A stretch of DNA of 39,411 nucleotides from Lachnospiraceae bacterium UBA7199 (GTDB lineage: Bacteria; Bacillota; Clostridia; Lachnospirales; Lachnospiraceae), in assembly GCA_002490775.1 (NCBI GenBank), contig DKUR01000024.1, forward strand, positions 1 to 39,411. Direction: 5' to 3'. Below, one piece after another: positions 13,330-22,305 of this stretch; position 1 is the first letter of the stretch, and each line of letters opens with the position of its first letter. A program made the position numbers and the translations under genes. Below the pieces are notes generated by a model, which saw nothing but the letters and a program-made list of their open reading frames with translations, ran no database searches and was not told the origin of the DNA.

Positions 13330-14346
13330 TCAGTACCTGAGTTTTTCAGCCGCGCTGGAAAGAACTGCACATATCTTGTCGCACCAGTTGTCAAATTTAG
13401 GATCTTCCCTTTGGCATTCTGGATGAGAAAGTACATAAGCTATCGTATCTTTAATACCCTGATCTGCCCGGATGGAAGCAGTAAAGCCGGGAACAAGCCT
13501 TTTTAGTTTACTGTTATCAAATACTACAGTATTGGCTTTATCGCCTAGAAGACTACCTGTAAAGTCATAGGGGCTGCAGGCGGCTAAAAATTCAGAGGAT
13601 ACATGAATCGCATTTAACCTGACGTTAAGAGCATCTGCAATGATCTGATAAATCTGATTCCAGGTAAGAGATTCATCTGAGGTGATCTGAACAGCTTCTC
13701 CAATGGCATGAAGATTGCCCATAAGCCCAGCAAAGCCTTTTGCAAAGTCTAAGCTGTGTGTCAGTGTCCAGAGAGAAGTACCATCCCCATGAATAATGAC
13801 AGGTTTTCCCTCAAGCATTCGCTTGACCACAGCATAGCTGCCATTTGCGCCATGAACGCCCAGAGGCACAGAATGTTCGGAATAGGTATGGCTGGGGCGG
13901 ATGATGGTCACAGGAAATCCGGTGTCCCGATACAGCTTCATTAAATATTCCTCACCTGCAATTTTATTGCGGGAATATTCCCAATAGGGATTAGCAAGGG
14001 GCGTACCTTCATTGATCCGGTAATCAGAAAGCGGCTTCTGGTAGGCAGATGCGGAACTAATATAGATAAATTGTTTGGTTTTACCCTGAAAAAGTCTGTA
14101 ATCGCGTGCAAGCTGGTCTGGGGTAAATGCAATAAAATCTGCCACTACATCGAAAGAAAAACCTTTGATCAGGCTGTTGACAGCAGCTTCATCATTGATA
14201 TCTGCCTTTAGCTCTATAATATCTCCAGTAAGTGCATGATTGCGGCTGCCTCTGTTTACAAGGTAAAGGGTGTGTCCTTCTGATAAAAGAAGTTTTGAAA
14301 TAGCCATACTGATAGTGCCGGTGCCGCCGATAAAAAGAATTTTCAT
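13330..14346 (-). CDS. NAD(P)-dependent epimerase/dehydratase-family SDR
   Basis: 338 residues from ATG 14346 (MKILFIGGTG), preceded by AAAGGCAGGA; an in-frame ATG at 14373 has no better ribosome site. The N-terminus is a Rossmann beta-alpha-beta with GGTGTIS. The extended SDR features continue with a YxxxK-type site in YWEYSRNKIAGE and a substrate region RPSHTY. Its nearest look-alikes are nucleotide-sugar epimerases and CSP41-like reductases; the substrate cannot be deduced. It is monocistronic, convergent with ptp and divergent from the chemoreceptor. Confidence 0.8.
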   Translation of the reverse strand: MKILFIGGTGTISMAISKLLLSEGHTLYLVNRGSRNHALTGDIIELKADINDEAAVNSLIKGFSFDVVADFIAFTPDQLARDYRLFQGKTKQFIYISSASAYQKPLSDYRINEGTPLANPYWEYSRNKIAGEEYLMKLYRDTGFPVTIIRPSHTYSEHSVPLGVHGANGSYAVVKRMLEGKPVIIHGDGTSLWTLTHSLDFAKGFAGLMGNLHAIGEAVQITSDESLTWNQIYQIIADALNVRLNAIHVSSEFLAACSPYDFTGSLLGDKANTVVFDNSKLKRLVPGFTASIRADQGIKDTIAYVLSHPECQREDPKFDNWCDKICAVLSSAAEKLRY

Positions 14347-14473
14347 ATAGATTTCCTGCCTTTCTGTAATCATTTCATAATCTTGTATCTATTATAAAAA
14401 TTTTGTCAGCGAAAGAAAAGAAATTTTTTTATAACTGTTTAATGAAAAGTACCAGATAATGCGAAATATAGGA

Positions 14474-14502
14474 TTGTAAATTTTTTTCAAAATAGTTATA
14501 AT
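14474..14502 (+). promoter_or_regulatory. promoter of the chemoreceptor gene
   Basis: TTGTAA (14474-14479), 17-bp spacer, TATAAT (14497-14502), a near-consensus vegetative promoter about 40 bp before the ribosome site. The surrounding 14374-14550 shows no gene. Confidence 0.65.
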
Positions 14503-14550
14503 TATTTCATTGAATATAGAGGAAAATGATTAATTCAAGGAGGCTTTTTT

Positions 14551-15801
14551 ATGAAGGAACAACAAAGCTTTAAAAAGAAAGTGAGATTAGTATTCACTAT
14601 GATTTGTATCATTGTTGCGGTTTCAGAACTGACAGCAATTTTAGGAATGCTGGGGCTGGGAAGCAAAGTGATGCAGCTGGTATTTCATTCCATTATATTT
14701 CTTGCAGTAATTATAGCATCTACGCGGGGCTATAAGGTGCTGGTTGAAGCATTGGTAGATCCTTTGATTGAAATGGATGCGGCAGTGAAGGGGCTTGCCC
14801 AGGGAGATTTAAGTGTTGAGGTTACTTACGAAGGAAACAATGAACTGGGGGCACTGGCAGACAGCCTAAGAAAAACCAGTCAAATGTTGAAAGCATTGCT
14901 TGATGACCTGACCTTTATTTTAGGTGAATTTAGTAAGGGTAACTTTAATGTGAAAAGTAAAAACAAGGGTGCTTATATCGGTGATTTTAAAGTATTGCTG
15001 GAAGGCTTGCTTGCAATGGTAAAGGATTTCAGCGGCACAATGAGGAACATAGATAATGCAGCAGATCAGGTATCGGAAGGCTCTAATGACTTGGCAATGA
15101 GTTCACAGGAGTTGGCAGACGGGGCTACAAACCAGGCAGCATCCATTGAAGAATTGCTTGCGACAGTTACAGATGTAACAAATCAGGTTGTGGAAAATAC
15201 TAAGACTACAGATAAGGCCCACGACAATGCAAAATTGATCGGGGAGCAGGCAAAAGTCAGCCAGGATAAGATGAAAGAACTGACGGAAGCTATGAATACG
15301 ATTAATGAAACATCCAGTGAGATCAGCAATATTATTGTTGATATTGAAGAAATTGCATCACAGACAAATCTGCTTTCCTTAAATGCAGCAATTGAAGCGG
15401 CAAGGGCAGGTGAAGCCGGCAAAGGCTTTGCAGTGGTTGCTGATCAGATCAGAAAGCTGGCGGAAGACAGTGCAAACTCGGCAGTTACCACCAAGGAACT
15501 GATTGACAAGTCTCTTCGCGAGGTACATAAGGGAAATGAAATAACGGTACAGACTGCAGATTCCCTGAATAATGTAATCAAAGAGCTGGATAACATTGTT
15601 CAGGCAGTTGCAGATATTCGGGTTGCATCTGACCGGCAGGCTTCATCTGTGAAAGAGATTGAAAAAGGATTTGAATCAATCAGTGCAGTGGTTGAAAGCA
15701 ATTCGGCGGCAGCAGAAGAGACTTCAGCTACCAGCCAGGAATTGTCTGCACAGGCGACAGCTCTTAAGAGTATGGTGGATCGTTTCCAGCTTTGTGATTA
15801 A
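14551..15801 (+). CDS. methyl-accepting chemotaxis protein without extracytoplasmic sensor
   Basis: 416 residues from ATG 14551 with AAGGAGG upstream. Two membrane segments (about 12-32 and 40-58) are separated by only about seven residues, so there is no periplasmic-type ligand domain. A HAMP region (about 60-115), a second HAMP-like stretch (about 116-165), and the long MCP signalling coiled coil follow, with the highly conserved hairpin tip EIASQTNLLSLNAAIEAARAGE at about 271-292 (shown in part here: SQTNLLSLNAAIEAARAGE). It should couple to CheA/CheW; none are in this window. Signals are probably membrane- or cytoplasm-derived. It is convergent with the flippase gene, 8 bp between stops. 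Confidence 0.9.
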   Translation: MKEQQSFKKKVRLVFTMICIIVAVSELTAILGMLGLGSKVMQLVFHSIIFLAVIIASTRGYKVLVEALVDPLIEMDAAVKGLAQGDLSVEVTYEGNNELGALADSLRKTSQMLKALLDDLTFILGEFSKGNFNVKSKNKGAYIGDFKVLLEGLLAMVKDFSGTMRNIDNAADQVSEGSNDLAMSSQELADGATNQAASIEELLATVTDVTNQVVENTKTTDKAHDNAKLIGEQAKVSQDKMKELTEAMNTINETSSEISNIIVDIEEIASQTNLLSLNAAIEAARAGEAGKGFAVVADQIRKLAEDSANSAVTTKELIDKSLREVHKGNEITVQTADSLNNVIKELDNIVQAVADIRVASDRQASSVKEIEKGFESISAVVESNSAAAEETSATSQELSAQATALKSMVDRFQLCD

Positions 15802-15809
15802 TAGTAGTT

Positions 15810-17150
15810 TCAACGATACTTGCGGACAGCAAACATACACAGGATTGTCTGGACAGCCTGACTGACCAGTAATCCCCACAGATATCCATGAATCCCCCAA
15901 AGAGGGATTCCCCAAAATACAAATCCTAATCTTACCAGCAGACTGGCCATACTGAAAGCAAAAGTAAGACTTGTTTTGCCAAGGCCGTTTAGGATACTGC
16001 CCAGGGTACTTGCAATATACATTAAAGGGCAGAGAAAACTAAGCACTATAATAAAACTGCCTGCAAGGGTGCTCTGGTAGAGAAAATTTCCCAGAAATTT
16101 TCCGGTTAACAAGAAAAATGCAGTAAATATAATGCCTAAAAAAAAGCCGTAGCATATAGATTTATGTACGGCTTTTTTGATTGTGCCGACGTTTTCTGCT
16201 GCATCAGCTTCTGAGACAATGGGAAGCAGCAGCACACAAATAGAATTAGTGATTGCACTGGGAAACAAAATAAGAGGCAGTGACATTCCTGTCAGGATGC
16301 CGTATACACTTAATGCAGTGGTATTATCATATCCATAGATTAATAGCCTGTTAGGAATAAAAATTGCTTCCAGGCTTTGGAGAAAATTAATAATAATTCT
16401 GTTTAAGGACAGAGGCACTGCCAAGGTAAGAAGGTTTTTAATAATTGGGGGATAAGCAGTTACCTTTGTAGAAAGAAGAAAGCCATAATTTTTTGGCACA
16501 ACATGGGTAAAATGCGTCTTTATGGCAATCAGGGAAACAATCATGGAGGCGGCCTCTCCAATCACCAGTCCTACCACTGCAAAACTGATGGTAGGAGTCA
16601 TATGATATTTTAAGCAAAAATAATAGATGATATATACGCTTCCCACACGTATGATTTGTTCAGAAAGCTGGCAGATCGCGGGAACAGAGGTTTTTCGTAT
16701 TCCGTAAAAATATCCGTTGATACAGGAGTGGACAGTTGCCAGCGGAATGGAAAATGAAATAATTCTAAGAAGTGGAGCAGTGCGTGCTTCCATAAGAAAA
16801 TAAAGTGCAATTTCATCGGAAAACCAGTAAATGCCTGCACTGCAAAGAATAGAAATTATCATGGACAGAGTAAAACCAGTGAATAAATGCATGGCGGAAG
16901 AACGATAATCTTTAGAGATTGTCTCACTTGCAACATATTTGGAAATGGCTGTCTGCATCCCTGCTACAGTCAGGGAGAAAGAAAGCGCAAGAACTGGCGA
17001 GATCAGTTGATAAATACCCATGCCCTCTGCGCCAAATAAGCGGGATAAAAAGATACGGTAAAAAAATCCAATAAACCGGCTGGCAAAACCGGTAACAGTC
17101 AAAATGATAGTGCCTGTAATCAGGGGGTTTTTTTTATGTAAGAAAGTCAT
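15810..17150 (-). CDS. spoVB: MOP-superfamily flippase, SpoVB/MurJ-like
   Basis: 446 residues, polytopic (about 12-14 hydrophobic segments), from ATG 17150. The opening KKNPLITGTIILTVTGFASRFIGFFYRIFLSRLFG and GAEGMGIYQLISPVLALSFSLT is characteristic of the SpoVB/YtgP branch of lipid-linked oligosaccharide flippases. In spore formers SpoVB is needed for spore cortex synthesis, presumably exporting lipid-linked precursors. It is somewhat shorter than typical Bacillus SpoVB. The gene symbol is by family resemblance; a general MurJ or polysaccharide role is possible. Confidence 0.8.
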   Translation of the reverse strand: MTFLHKKNPLITGTIILTVTGFASRFIGFFYRIFLSRLFGAEGMGIYQLISPVLALSFSLTVAGMQTAISKYVASETISKDYRSSAMHLFTGFTLSMIISILCSAGIYWFSDEIALYFLMEARTAPLLRIISFSIPLATVHSCINGYFYGIRKTSVPAICQLSEQIIRVGSVYIIYYFCLKYHMTPTISFAVVGLVIGEAASMIVSLIAIKTHFTHVVPKNYGFLLSTKVTAYPPIIKNLLTLAVPLSLNRIIINFLQSLEAIFIPNRLLIYGYDNTTALSVYGILTGMSLPLILFPSAITNSICVLLLPIVSEADAAENVGTIKKAVHKSICYGFFLGIIFTAFFLLTGKFLGNFLYQSTLAGSFIIVLSFLCPLMYIASTLGSILNGLGKTSLTFAFSMASLLVRLGFVFWGIPLWGIHGYLWGLLVSQAVQTILCMFAVRKYR

Positions 17151-17199
17151 AAAATACCACCGTTTGTCAGTTATTGATAAATATATGTCCCTGCTTTCA

Positions 17200-17228
17200 T
17201 TGACAGAACAAAAAGAGAATGCTATAGT
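17200..17228 (+). promoter_or_regulatory. promoter of nifS-nifU-mnmA
   Basis: TTGACA (17200-17205), 17-bp spacer, TATAGT (17223-17228): nearly perfect consensus. No IscR-like palindrome is evident. Confidence 0.75.
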
Positions 17229-17282
17229 AAAAAATGTTGAAAGCCTAGTAATTCAATGGGAATAGAAGAAAGGAGCCAGCTA

Positions 17283-18461
17283 ATGGATAAAATTATATAT
17301 CTTGACAATGCAGCAACAACAAAAACTGCACCGGAAGTTGTGGAAGCAATGCTGCCTTATTTTTCCAATTATTACGGGAATGCCAGTAGTATTTATCAAC
17401 TGGGTGCGGAGAGCAAAAAGGCAGTTACAAGATCCCGTGAAGTGATTGCCAGAAGTCTGAACGCGGATGTTTCTGAAGTTTATTTTACCGCAGGAGGATC
17501 AGAATCGGATAATTGGGCTCTTATTGCAGCGGCGGAAGCTTATGAGGCAAAAGGAAAACACATCATTACCTCAAAAATTGAACATCATGCGGTGCTTCAT
17601 ACATGTCAGTATTTGGAGAAAAAAGGATACGAAGTCACATATATAGATGTGGATGAGGACGGTATTATAAATTTAGAAGAGTTAAAAAAAGCGGTTCGCC
17701 CAGATACGATTTTAATTTCTATTATGTTTGCAAATAATGAGATTGGAACCATTCAGCCGATAAAGGAGATTGGAGAAATTGCAAGAGAAAATGGAGTTAT
17801 TTTTCATACAGATGCGGTGCAGGCTTATGGACATGTGCCTATTGATGTAGAAGCGTTTCACATTGATCTGCTCAGTGCCAGTGGACATAAGCTGAATGGC
17901 CCGAAAGGAATTGGTTTTTTATACATCAGGAAAGGGATAAAAGTGCGTTCTTTCATTCATGGAGGTGCTCAGGAGCGAAGCCGGCGTGCAGGAACGGAAA
18001 ATGTTCCTGGAATCGTTGGATTGGGGGCAGCAGTAGAACGTGCTTTTGAAAGTATGCCGCAGCGCAGCCAAAAAGAAATTGAGCTGAGGGATCATTTGAT
18101 CAGCAGATTTGAAAAAGAAATACCCTATTGCAGGTTAAATGGCGACAGAGAAAGAAGACTTCCCAACAACGTAAATTTCGTATTTCGCTTTATAGAAGGA
18201 GAGTCCATGCTGATTATGCTGGATGGAAAAGGCATTTGCGCTTCCAGTGGTTCTGCATGTACATCAGGCTCTCTGGATCCATCCCATGTTCTTTTGGCCA
18301 TTGGACTGCCCCATGAAATTGCACATGGTTCGCTTCGACTTACTGTAAGTGAGGAAAATACTTTGGAAGAGATGGATTATGTGGTGGATTGTGTAAAAGA
18401 AATTGTAGACAGATTGAGGCAGATGTCGCCTCTGTATGAGGACTTTGTTAAGAATTTATAG
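17283..18461 (+). CDS. nifS: cysteine desulfurase (NifS/IscS family)
   Basis: The start is ATG 17283 (MDKIIYLDNAATT), six bases after AAAGGAG; the in-frame ATG at 17256 lies upstream of that ribosome site. 392 residues. The PLP-binding lysine is in SASGHKLNG (Lys203), the PLP-stacking region in SKIEHHAVLHT, and the persulfide cysteine in SSGSACTSGSLDPSHVL (Cys326) with the longer loop of group I enzymes. It releases sulfur from cysteine and passes it as persulfide. The next two genes are a scaffold (NifU/IscU-like) and MnmA, so this enzyme probably feeds both Fe-S assembly and tRNA 2-thiolation. Confidence 0.95.
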   Translation: MDKIIYLDNAATTKTAPEVVEAMLPYFSNYYGNASSIYQLGAESKKAVTRSREVIARSLNADVSEVYFTAGGSESDNWALIAAAEAYEAKGKHIITSKIEHHAVLHTCQYLEKKGYEVTYIDVDEDGIINLEELKKAVRPDTILISIMFANNEIGTIQPIKEIGEIARENGVIFHTDAVQAYGHVPIDVEAFHIDLLSASGHKLNGPKGIGFLYIRKGIKVRSFIHGGAQERSRRAGTENVPGIVGLGAAVERAFESMPQRSQKEIELRDHLISRFEKEIPYCRLNGDRERRLPNNVNFVFRFIEGESMLIMLDGKGICASSGSACTSGSLDPSHVLLAIGLPHEIAHGSLRLTVSEENTLEEMDYVVDCVKEIVDRLRQMSPLYEDFVKNL

Positions 18462-18519
18462 CGTGCTGTTTGTTGAAAATCTGGCAGGTGTGTAATGCAG
18501 CGCAGAAATGAGGTGAAAT

Positions 18520-18957
18520 ATGTATAGTGAAAAAGTAATGGATCATTTTACGAATCCGAGAAATGTAGGAGAAATGGAGAACCCAAGCGGTGTGGGCACT
18601 GTAGGGAATGCAAAATGCGGCGACATTATGAGAATTTATTTAGATATTGATGAAAATCACATCATAAGGGATTGCAAGTTTAAGACCTTTGGATGTGGTG
18701 CGGCTGTGGCAACCAGCAGTATGGCAACGGAACTTGTCAAAGGAAAGACAGTTGAGGAGGCCATGAATGTAACCAATAAAGCAGTTATGGAGGCTCTTGA
18801 CGGGCTGCCGCCGGTGAAGGTGCATTGTTCGCTGCTGGCAGAAGAAGCGATTCATGCGGCTCTTTGGGATTATGCCCAGAAAAACGGTATTGAAATCAAA
18901 GGTCTTAAGGAACCCAAAAAAGATATTCATGAGGATGAAGAGGAAGAAGAATATTAA
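18520..18957 (+). CDS. nifU: NifU/IscU-like Fe-S cluster scaffold
   Basis: 145 residues from ATG 18520 behind GAGGTGA. The IscU fold is clear: MYSEKVMDHFTNPRNVGEM, the three ligand cysteines Cys33 (AKCGD), Cys59 (FGCGAAVA) and Cys103 (VHCSLLAE), and Asp35. A short acidic tail (EDEEEEEY) is appended. It lacks the extra domains of full NifU, so it is the N-terminal scaffold type. It lies 58 bp after nifS and three bases before mnmA, a clear operon. Confidence 0.93.
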   Translation: MYSEKVMDHFTNPRNVGEMENPSGVGTVGNAKCGDIMRIYLDIDENHIIRDCKFKTFGCGAAVATSSMATELVKGKTVEEAMNVTNKAVMEALDGLPPVKVHCSLLAEEAIHAALWDYAQKNGIEIKGLKEPKKDIHEDEEEEEY

Positions 18958-18960
18958 ACG

Positions 18961-20034
18961 ATGAAAAAGAAGGTGGTTGTGGGCATGTCCGGAGGAGTTG
19001 ACTCCTCTGTGGCAGCTTACCTTTTGAAAGAACAAGGATATGATGTTGTTGGAATAACCATGCAGATCTGGCCGGAAGAGAGTAAGAATCATGTTGAGGA
19101 AAATGGCGGCTGCTGCGGATTATCTGCAGTGGAGGATGCCGAAAAAGTCGCCCGGATGCTTGAGATTCCTTATTATGTAATGAATTTTAAAAAGGAGTTT
19201 CAGGAACAAGTAATTGATTATTTTGTGGCGGAGTATCTGGCAGGCCGGACGCCGAATCCCTGTATTGCCTGTAACAGATATGTAAAATGGGAAGCGCTTT
19301 TAAGGCGCAGCATGGCGATTGGTGCGGATTATATAGCCACTGGTCATTACGCCAGAGTAGAGAGAATGAAGAACGGAAGGTTTGCAGTGCGTAATTCGGT
19401 GACTGCCAGAAAGGATCAAACCTATGCCCTTTATAATCTGACACAGTTTCAACTTGCACACACATTGATGCCGGTAGGTGATTACACAAAGGAAGAAATA
19501 AGAACGATAGCAGAAGAAAATAACTTTCCAGTGGCAGCAAAACCTGACAGCCAGGATATTTGTTTTGTGCCGGATGGAAATTACACAGGCTTTCTGGAAA
19601 CGCAGGCTCCGGATAAAATGCCGGGGGAAGGAAATTTTGTATCAGAAACTGGTCAGATATTGGGGATTCATAAGGGAATTACCCACTATACAATAGGGCA
19701 GAGAAAAGGCCTTGGGTTGTCGATGGGGCATCCGGTTTTTGTCTCTCAGCTTCGCCCAAAAACCAATGAGGTGGTAATCAGTGACTCTGATGTGTTTCAA
19801 ACAGAGCTTATCTGTAATCAGATTAATTTTATGGGAATGGAAGATTTGAAGGAGCCGCGCAGACTGTGGGCAAAGGTGCGTTATGCTCATAAAGGTCAGT
19901 GGTGTCTGGCAAAGCAGGTTGGCACAGACCAGATCAGATGCAGTTTTGAAGAACCAGTGCGGGCGGTGACGCCAGGGCAGGCAGTAGTTTTATATGAAGG
20001 TGAATATGTGATGGGAGGCGGTACGATTATGTAG
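18961..20034 (+). CDS. mnmA: tRNA-specific 2-thiouridylase MnmA
   Basis: 357 residues from ATG 18961. The PP-loop SGGVDSS (residues 10-16) binds ATP; Cys101 in TPNPCIACN and Cys201 in SQDICFV are the catalytic pair that accept persulfide sulfur; GHYARV and the C-terminal beta-barrel (FVSQLRPKTNEVVI) complete the family layout. It converts U34 to s2U34 in Lys, Glu and Gln tRNAs. It is last in the operon with nifS and nifU, and the sulfur donor is presumably the adjacent desulfurase. Confidence 0.96.
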   Translation: MKKKVVVGMSGGVDSSVAAYLLKEQGYDVVGITMQIWPEESKNHVEENGGCCGLSAVEDAEKVARMLEIPYYVMNFKKEFQEQVIDYFVAEYLAGRTPNPCIACNRYVKWEALLRRSMAIGADYIATGHYARVERMKNGRFAVRNSVTARKDQTYALYNLTQFQLAHTLMPVGDYTKEEIRTIAEENNFPVAAKPDSQDICFVPDGNYTGFLETQAPDKMPGEGNFVSETGQILGIHKGITHYTIGQRKGLGLSMGHPVFVSQLRPKTNEVVISDSDVFQTELICNQINFMGMEDLKEPRRLWAKVRYAHKGQWCLAKQVGTDQIRCSFEEPVRAVTPGQAVVLYEGEYVMGGGTIM

Positions 20035-20050
20035 GCCTCCCATTCTGGTG

Positions 20051-20074
20051 GTGCGCCTGGCGGCGCACATTTCT
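20051..20074 (+). terminator. terminator after mnmA
   Basis: GTGCGCC (20051-20057), loop TGGC, GGCGCAC (20062-20068), then ATTTCT. A perfect 7-bp GC-rich stem; the U-run is weak. It lies between the convergent mnmA and PHP genes and may serve both. Confidence 0.6.
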
Positions 20075-20891
20075 ATATTCTATGAAACTCTGCCACTCTT
20101 TTTTCAAAAGTGGCATAATATTTATAGCCGCATTCCGTTAAGACCTCTGCCGCATGTTTGAAACCTCTTGCAATGGCCGAGGGCTGGTGGGCATCGGAGC
20201 CAATCGTAATGATCTCGCCGCCTAACTCCCTGTATTTTTTTAAAATATCCGCACAGGGATTAAAGTCGCGAAGCTGGTAGCTAAGACCTCCGGTATTCAA
20301 TTCAATCCCTTTTTCTTTTTCAATCAGAGTTTCCAGAATTTGATCCAGAATATCCTCATAGGTTTCATAGCTGTAGCCGGCATCCTTAGTGGGACCGTAG
20401 CGGACCACATAATCCAAATGGCCGTAAACGTCAAAATTGTTAAATGTTTTCAAATTGTCTAATATAGACAAAAAATATTCTCTGTAGGCCTCTTCCTGCG
20501 GCCGCCCTTCATAAAAGGAAGCATATCCGGGATCTTTTTTATTACATATATGGGAAGATGCAATAATGAAATCAAAATCGAAGCTTTTAGCGTAGAGGGC
20601 AAGCTCTCTTTTAAGATGTGGCTGAACGCCTAGTTCCACGCCAAATAAAAGTTGTATTTTGTCAGCATATTTTTCTTTATATTTGATAAAATCAAATAAG
20701 TAGGAATCTGTGTTCAGTTCGAACATTCCTTTTTCTTCAGGCTTTTCATACACAAAATCAATGTCCATATGTTCTGTAAAGCAAATGCTGTCAAGTCCCA
20801 GTTCAATCCCTTTTAAGATCATTTCTTCCATAGGAGCAGTAGAATCGCCTGAGAAGGAAGTATGCATGTGATAGTCAGATTTAATTGCCAT
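20073..20891 (-). CDS. PHP-family phosphoesterase, histidinol-phosphatase (HisJ) type
   Basis: 272 residues from ATG 20891 with AGGAGAA upstream. PHP metal ligands are visible in order: HMH (8-10), FTEHMD, ELGV, SSHI, GHLDYV and GSDAH. The arrangement and length fit HisJ-type histidinol-phosphate phosphatases of Firmicutes. No other his gene is nearby, and PHP specificity is hard to read from sequence, so the substrate remains probable rather than certain. Convergent with mnmA. Confidence 0.82.
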   Translation of the reverse strand: MAIKSDYHMHTSFSGDSTAPMEEMILKGIELGLDSICFTEHMDIDFVYEKPEEKGMFELNTDSYLFDFIKYKEKYADKIQLLFGVELGVQPHLKRELALYAKSFDFDFIIASSHICNKKDPGYASFYEGRPQEEAYREYFLSILDNLKTFNNFDVYGHLDYVVRYGPTKDAGYSYETYEDILDQILETLIEKEKGIELNTGGLSYQLRDFNPCADILKKYRELGGEIITIGSDAHQPSAIARGFKHAAEVLTECGYKYYATFEKRVAEFHRI

Positions 20892-20977
20892 GTCAGTTAT
20901 TCTCCTTATGCGTTGTAAAGTATCACATTCAGTTTAGCGGATTCCATGAAAAAACACAATTATTTTTCATTTACATC

Positions 20978-21006
20978 TTGAACTTTTTGGACAAATTAGG
21001 TAAAAT
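20978..21006 (+). promoter_or_regulatory. gap promoter
   Basis: TTGAAC (20978-20983), 17-bp spacer, TAAAAT (21001-21006), about 75 bp before the AGGAGG of gap. The AT-rich leader between them shows no hairpin of note. Confidence 0.6.
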
Positions 21007-21088
21007 AATCCTGTTGATAAAATTTTGTCAATTCTGACGAATTGCAAAATAATATAAAATAATTATTCAATTTTAGGAGGAAACTAAA

Positions 21089-22102
21089 ATGGCAGTAAGA
21101 GTAGCAATTAATGGTTTTGGACGTATTGGTCGTCTGGCATTCAGACAGATGTTTGATGCAGAAGGTTATGAAGTAGTAGCAATCAACGACTTAACAAGCC
21201 CTGAAATGCTTGCACATTTATTAAAGTATGATACAGCACAGGGCAAGTACAAATACGCAGACAGCGTATCTTACGGAGAAGATTCCATTACAGTTAATGG
21301 AAAGACCATCACAATCTACAAAGAAGCAGATGCTAAGAATCTTCCTTGGGGAGAATTAAAAGTAGATGTTGTTCTTGAATGTACTGGTTTCTATACTTCT
21401 AAAGAAAAAGCAAGCGCACATATTACAGCTGGCGCTCGTAAGGTAGTTATCTCCGCACCTGCCGGAAATGATCTTCCTACAATCGTTTACAATGTTAACC
21501 ATACAACATTAAAAGCTGAAGATACTGTTATTTCCGCAGCTTCCTGTACAACAAACTGCTTAGCTCCTATGGCTAAGGCATTAAATGATCTGTGCCCTAT
21601 CATGAGCGGTATCATGACAACAGTTCATGCTTACACAGGTGATCAGATGATCCTTGACGGACCTCAGAGAAAAGGCGATAAGAGAAGAAGCCGTGCAGGC
21701 GCTTGCAACATCGTTCCTAACTCAACAGGCGCAGCTAAGGCAATCGGCCTTGTTATTCCTGAATTAAATGGCAAGCTGATCGGTTCTGCACAGCGTGTTC
21801 CTACTCCTACAGGTTCTACAACTATCTTAGTTGCAGTAGTTAAGGGACAGGTTACCAAAGATCAGATCAATGAAGCTATGAAGGCTGCTTCTACAGAATC
21901 CTTTGGTTACAACACAGATGAGATCGTATCTTCTGACGTAATCGGCAGCACATTTGGTTCAATCTTTGATGCTACACAGACAATGGTAGCTCCTATGGAA
22001 GATGGAAATACACAGGTACAGGTGGTATCTTGGTATGATAATGAGAATTCTTACACAAGCCAGATGGTAAGAACAATCAAATACTTCTCAGAATTAGCAT
22101 AA
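21089..22102 (+). CDS. gap: glyceraldehyde-3-phosphate dehydrogenase
   Basis: 337 residues from ATG 21089 behind TAGGAGGAAA. NAD-binding GFGRIGR and catalytic Cys153 in SCTTNC, HAYTGDQ, RAGACNIVPNSTGAA, and a C-terminal SWYDNE(N/M)S motif mark a type I GAPDH. It forms 1,3-bisphosphoglycerate from G3P with NAD reduction. Codon choice is strongly biased, as expected for a highly expressed gene. It has its own promoter and is separated from pgk by a hairpin cluster ending in a strong terminator, so it can be expressed well above pgk-tpiA. Confidence 0.98.
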   Translation: MAVRVAINGFGRIGRLAFRQMFDAEGYEVVAINDLTSPEMLAHLLKYDTAQGKYKYADSVSYGEDSITVNGKTITIYKEADAKNLPWGELKVDVVLECTGFYTSKEKASAHITAGARKVVISAPAGNDLPTIVYNVNHTTLKAEDTVISAASCTTNCLAPMAKALNDLCPIMSGIMTTVHAYTGDQMILDGPQRKGDKRRSRAGACNIVPNSTGAAKAIGLVIPELNGKLIGSAQRVPTPTGSTTILVAVVKGQVTKDQINEAMKAASTESFGYNTDEIVSSDVIGSTFGSIFDATQTMVAPMEDGNTQVQVVSWYDNENSYTSQMVRTIKYFSELA

Positions 22103-22109
22103 CAAAACG

Positions 22110-22185
22110 TTCGCTTTCAGCGAAGTTTATAGGAATTACTTCGTAATTCTTTGGGAAGTTTGAAGCTTCGTCGCAGACGAAGCTT
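22110..22185 (+). repeat. three consecutive 3-nt-loop hairpins after gap
   Basis: Three stems, each with a three-base loop: TTCGCT-TTC-AGCGAA (22110-22124), GAATTAC-TTC-GTAATTC (22133-22149), and AAGCTTCGTC-GCA-GACGAAGCTT (22163-22185). They differ in sequence but share form, fill nearly all of the space between the gap stop and its terminator, and contain no U-run. Confidence 0.75.
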
Positions 22186-22198
22186 TGGTAAAGACCTT

Positions 22199-22232
22199 AA
22201 GGGTCCGGTCTTATGGACCGGGCCCTTGTTTT
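22199..22232 (+). terminator. strong intrinsic terminator of gap
   Basis: AAGGGTCCGGTC (22199-22210) pairs over 12 positions (one G-U) with the arm ending GGGCCCTT (22216-22227), followed by GTTTTAT. Fourth and strongest hairpin in the series. Confidence 0.85.
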
Positions 22233-22305
22233 ATAAGGACAGGTAACTAAGAAGTGCTGTTTTTGGCAGCGTTTCTTTACAAAATTATGAATGGAGAAAT
22301 CAATT

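Noticed and set aside
13330..14373. Reading the epimerase-like gene from ATG 14373
   Set aside because: The Rossmann start MKILFIGGTG at 14346 is the normal N-terminus and has an AGGCAGGA site; the extra nine residues add nothing recognisable.
20073..20891. Histidine biosynthesis locus
   Set aside because: Only one PHP-type gene is present and no other his gene lies nearby; the enzyme's substrate is not certain.
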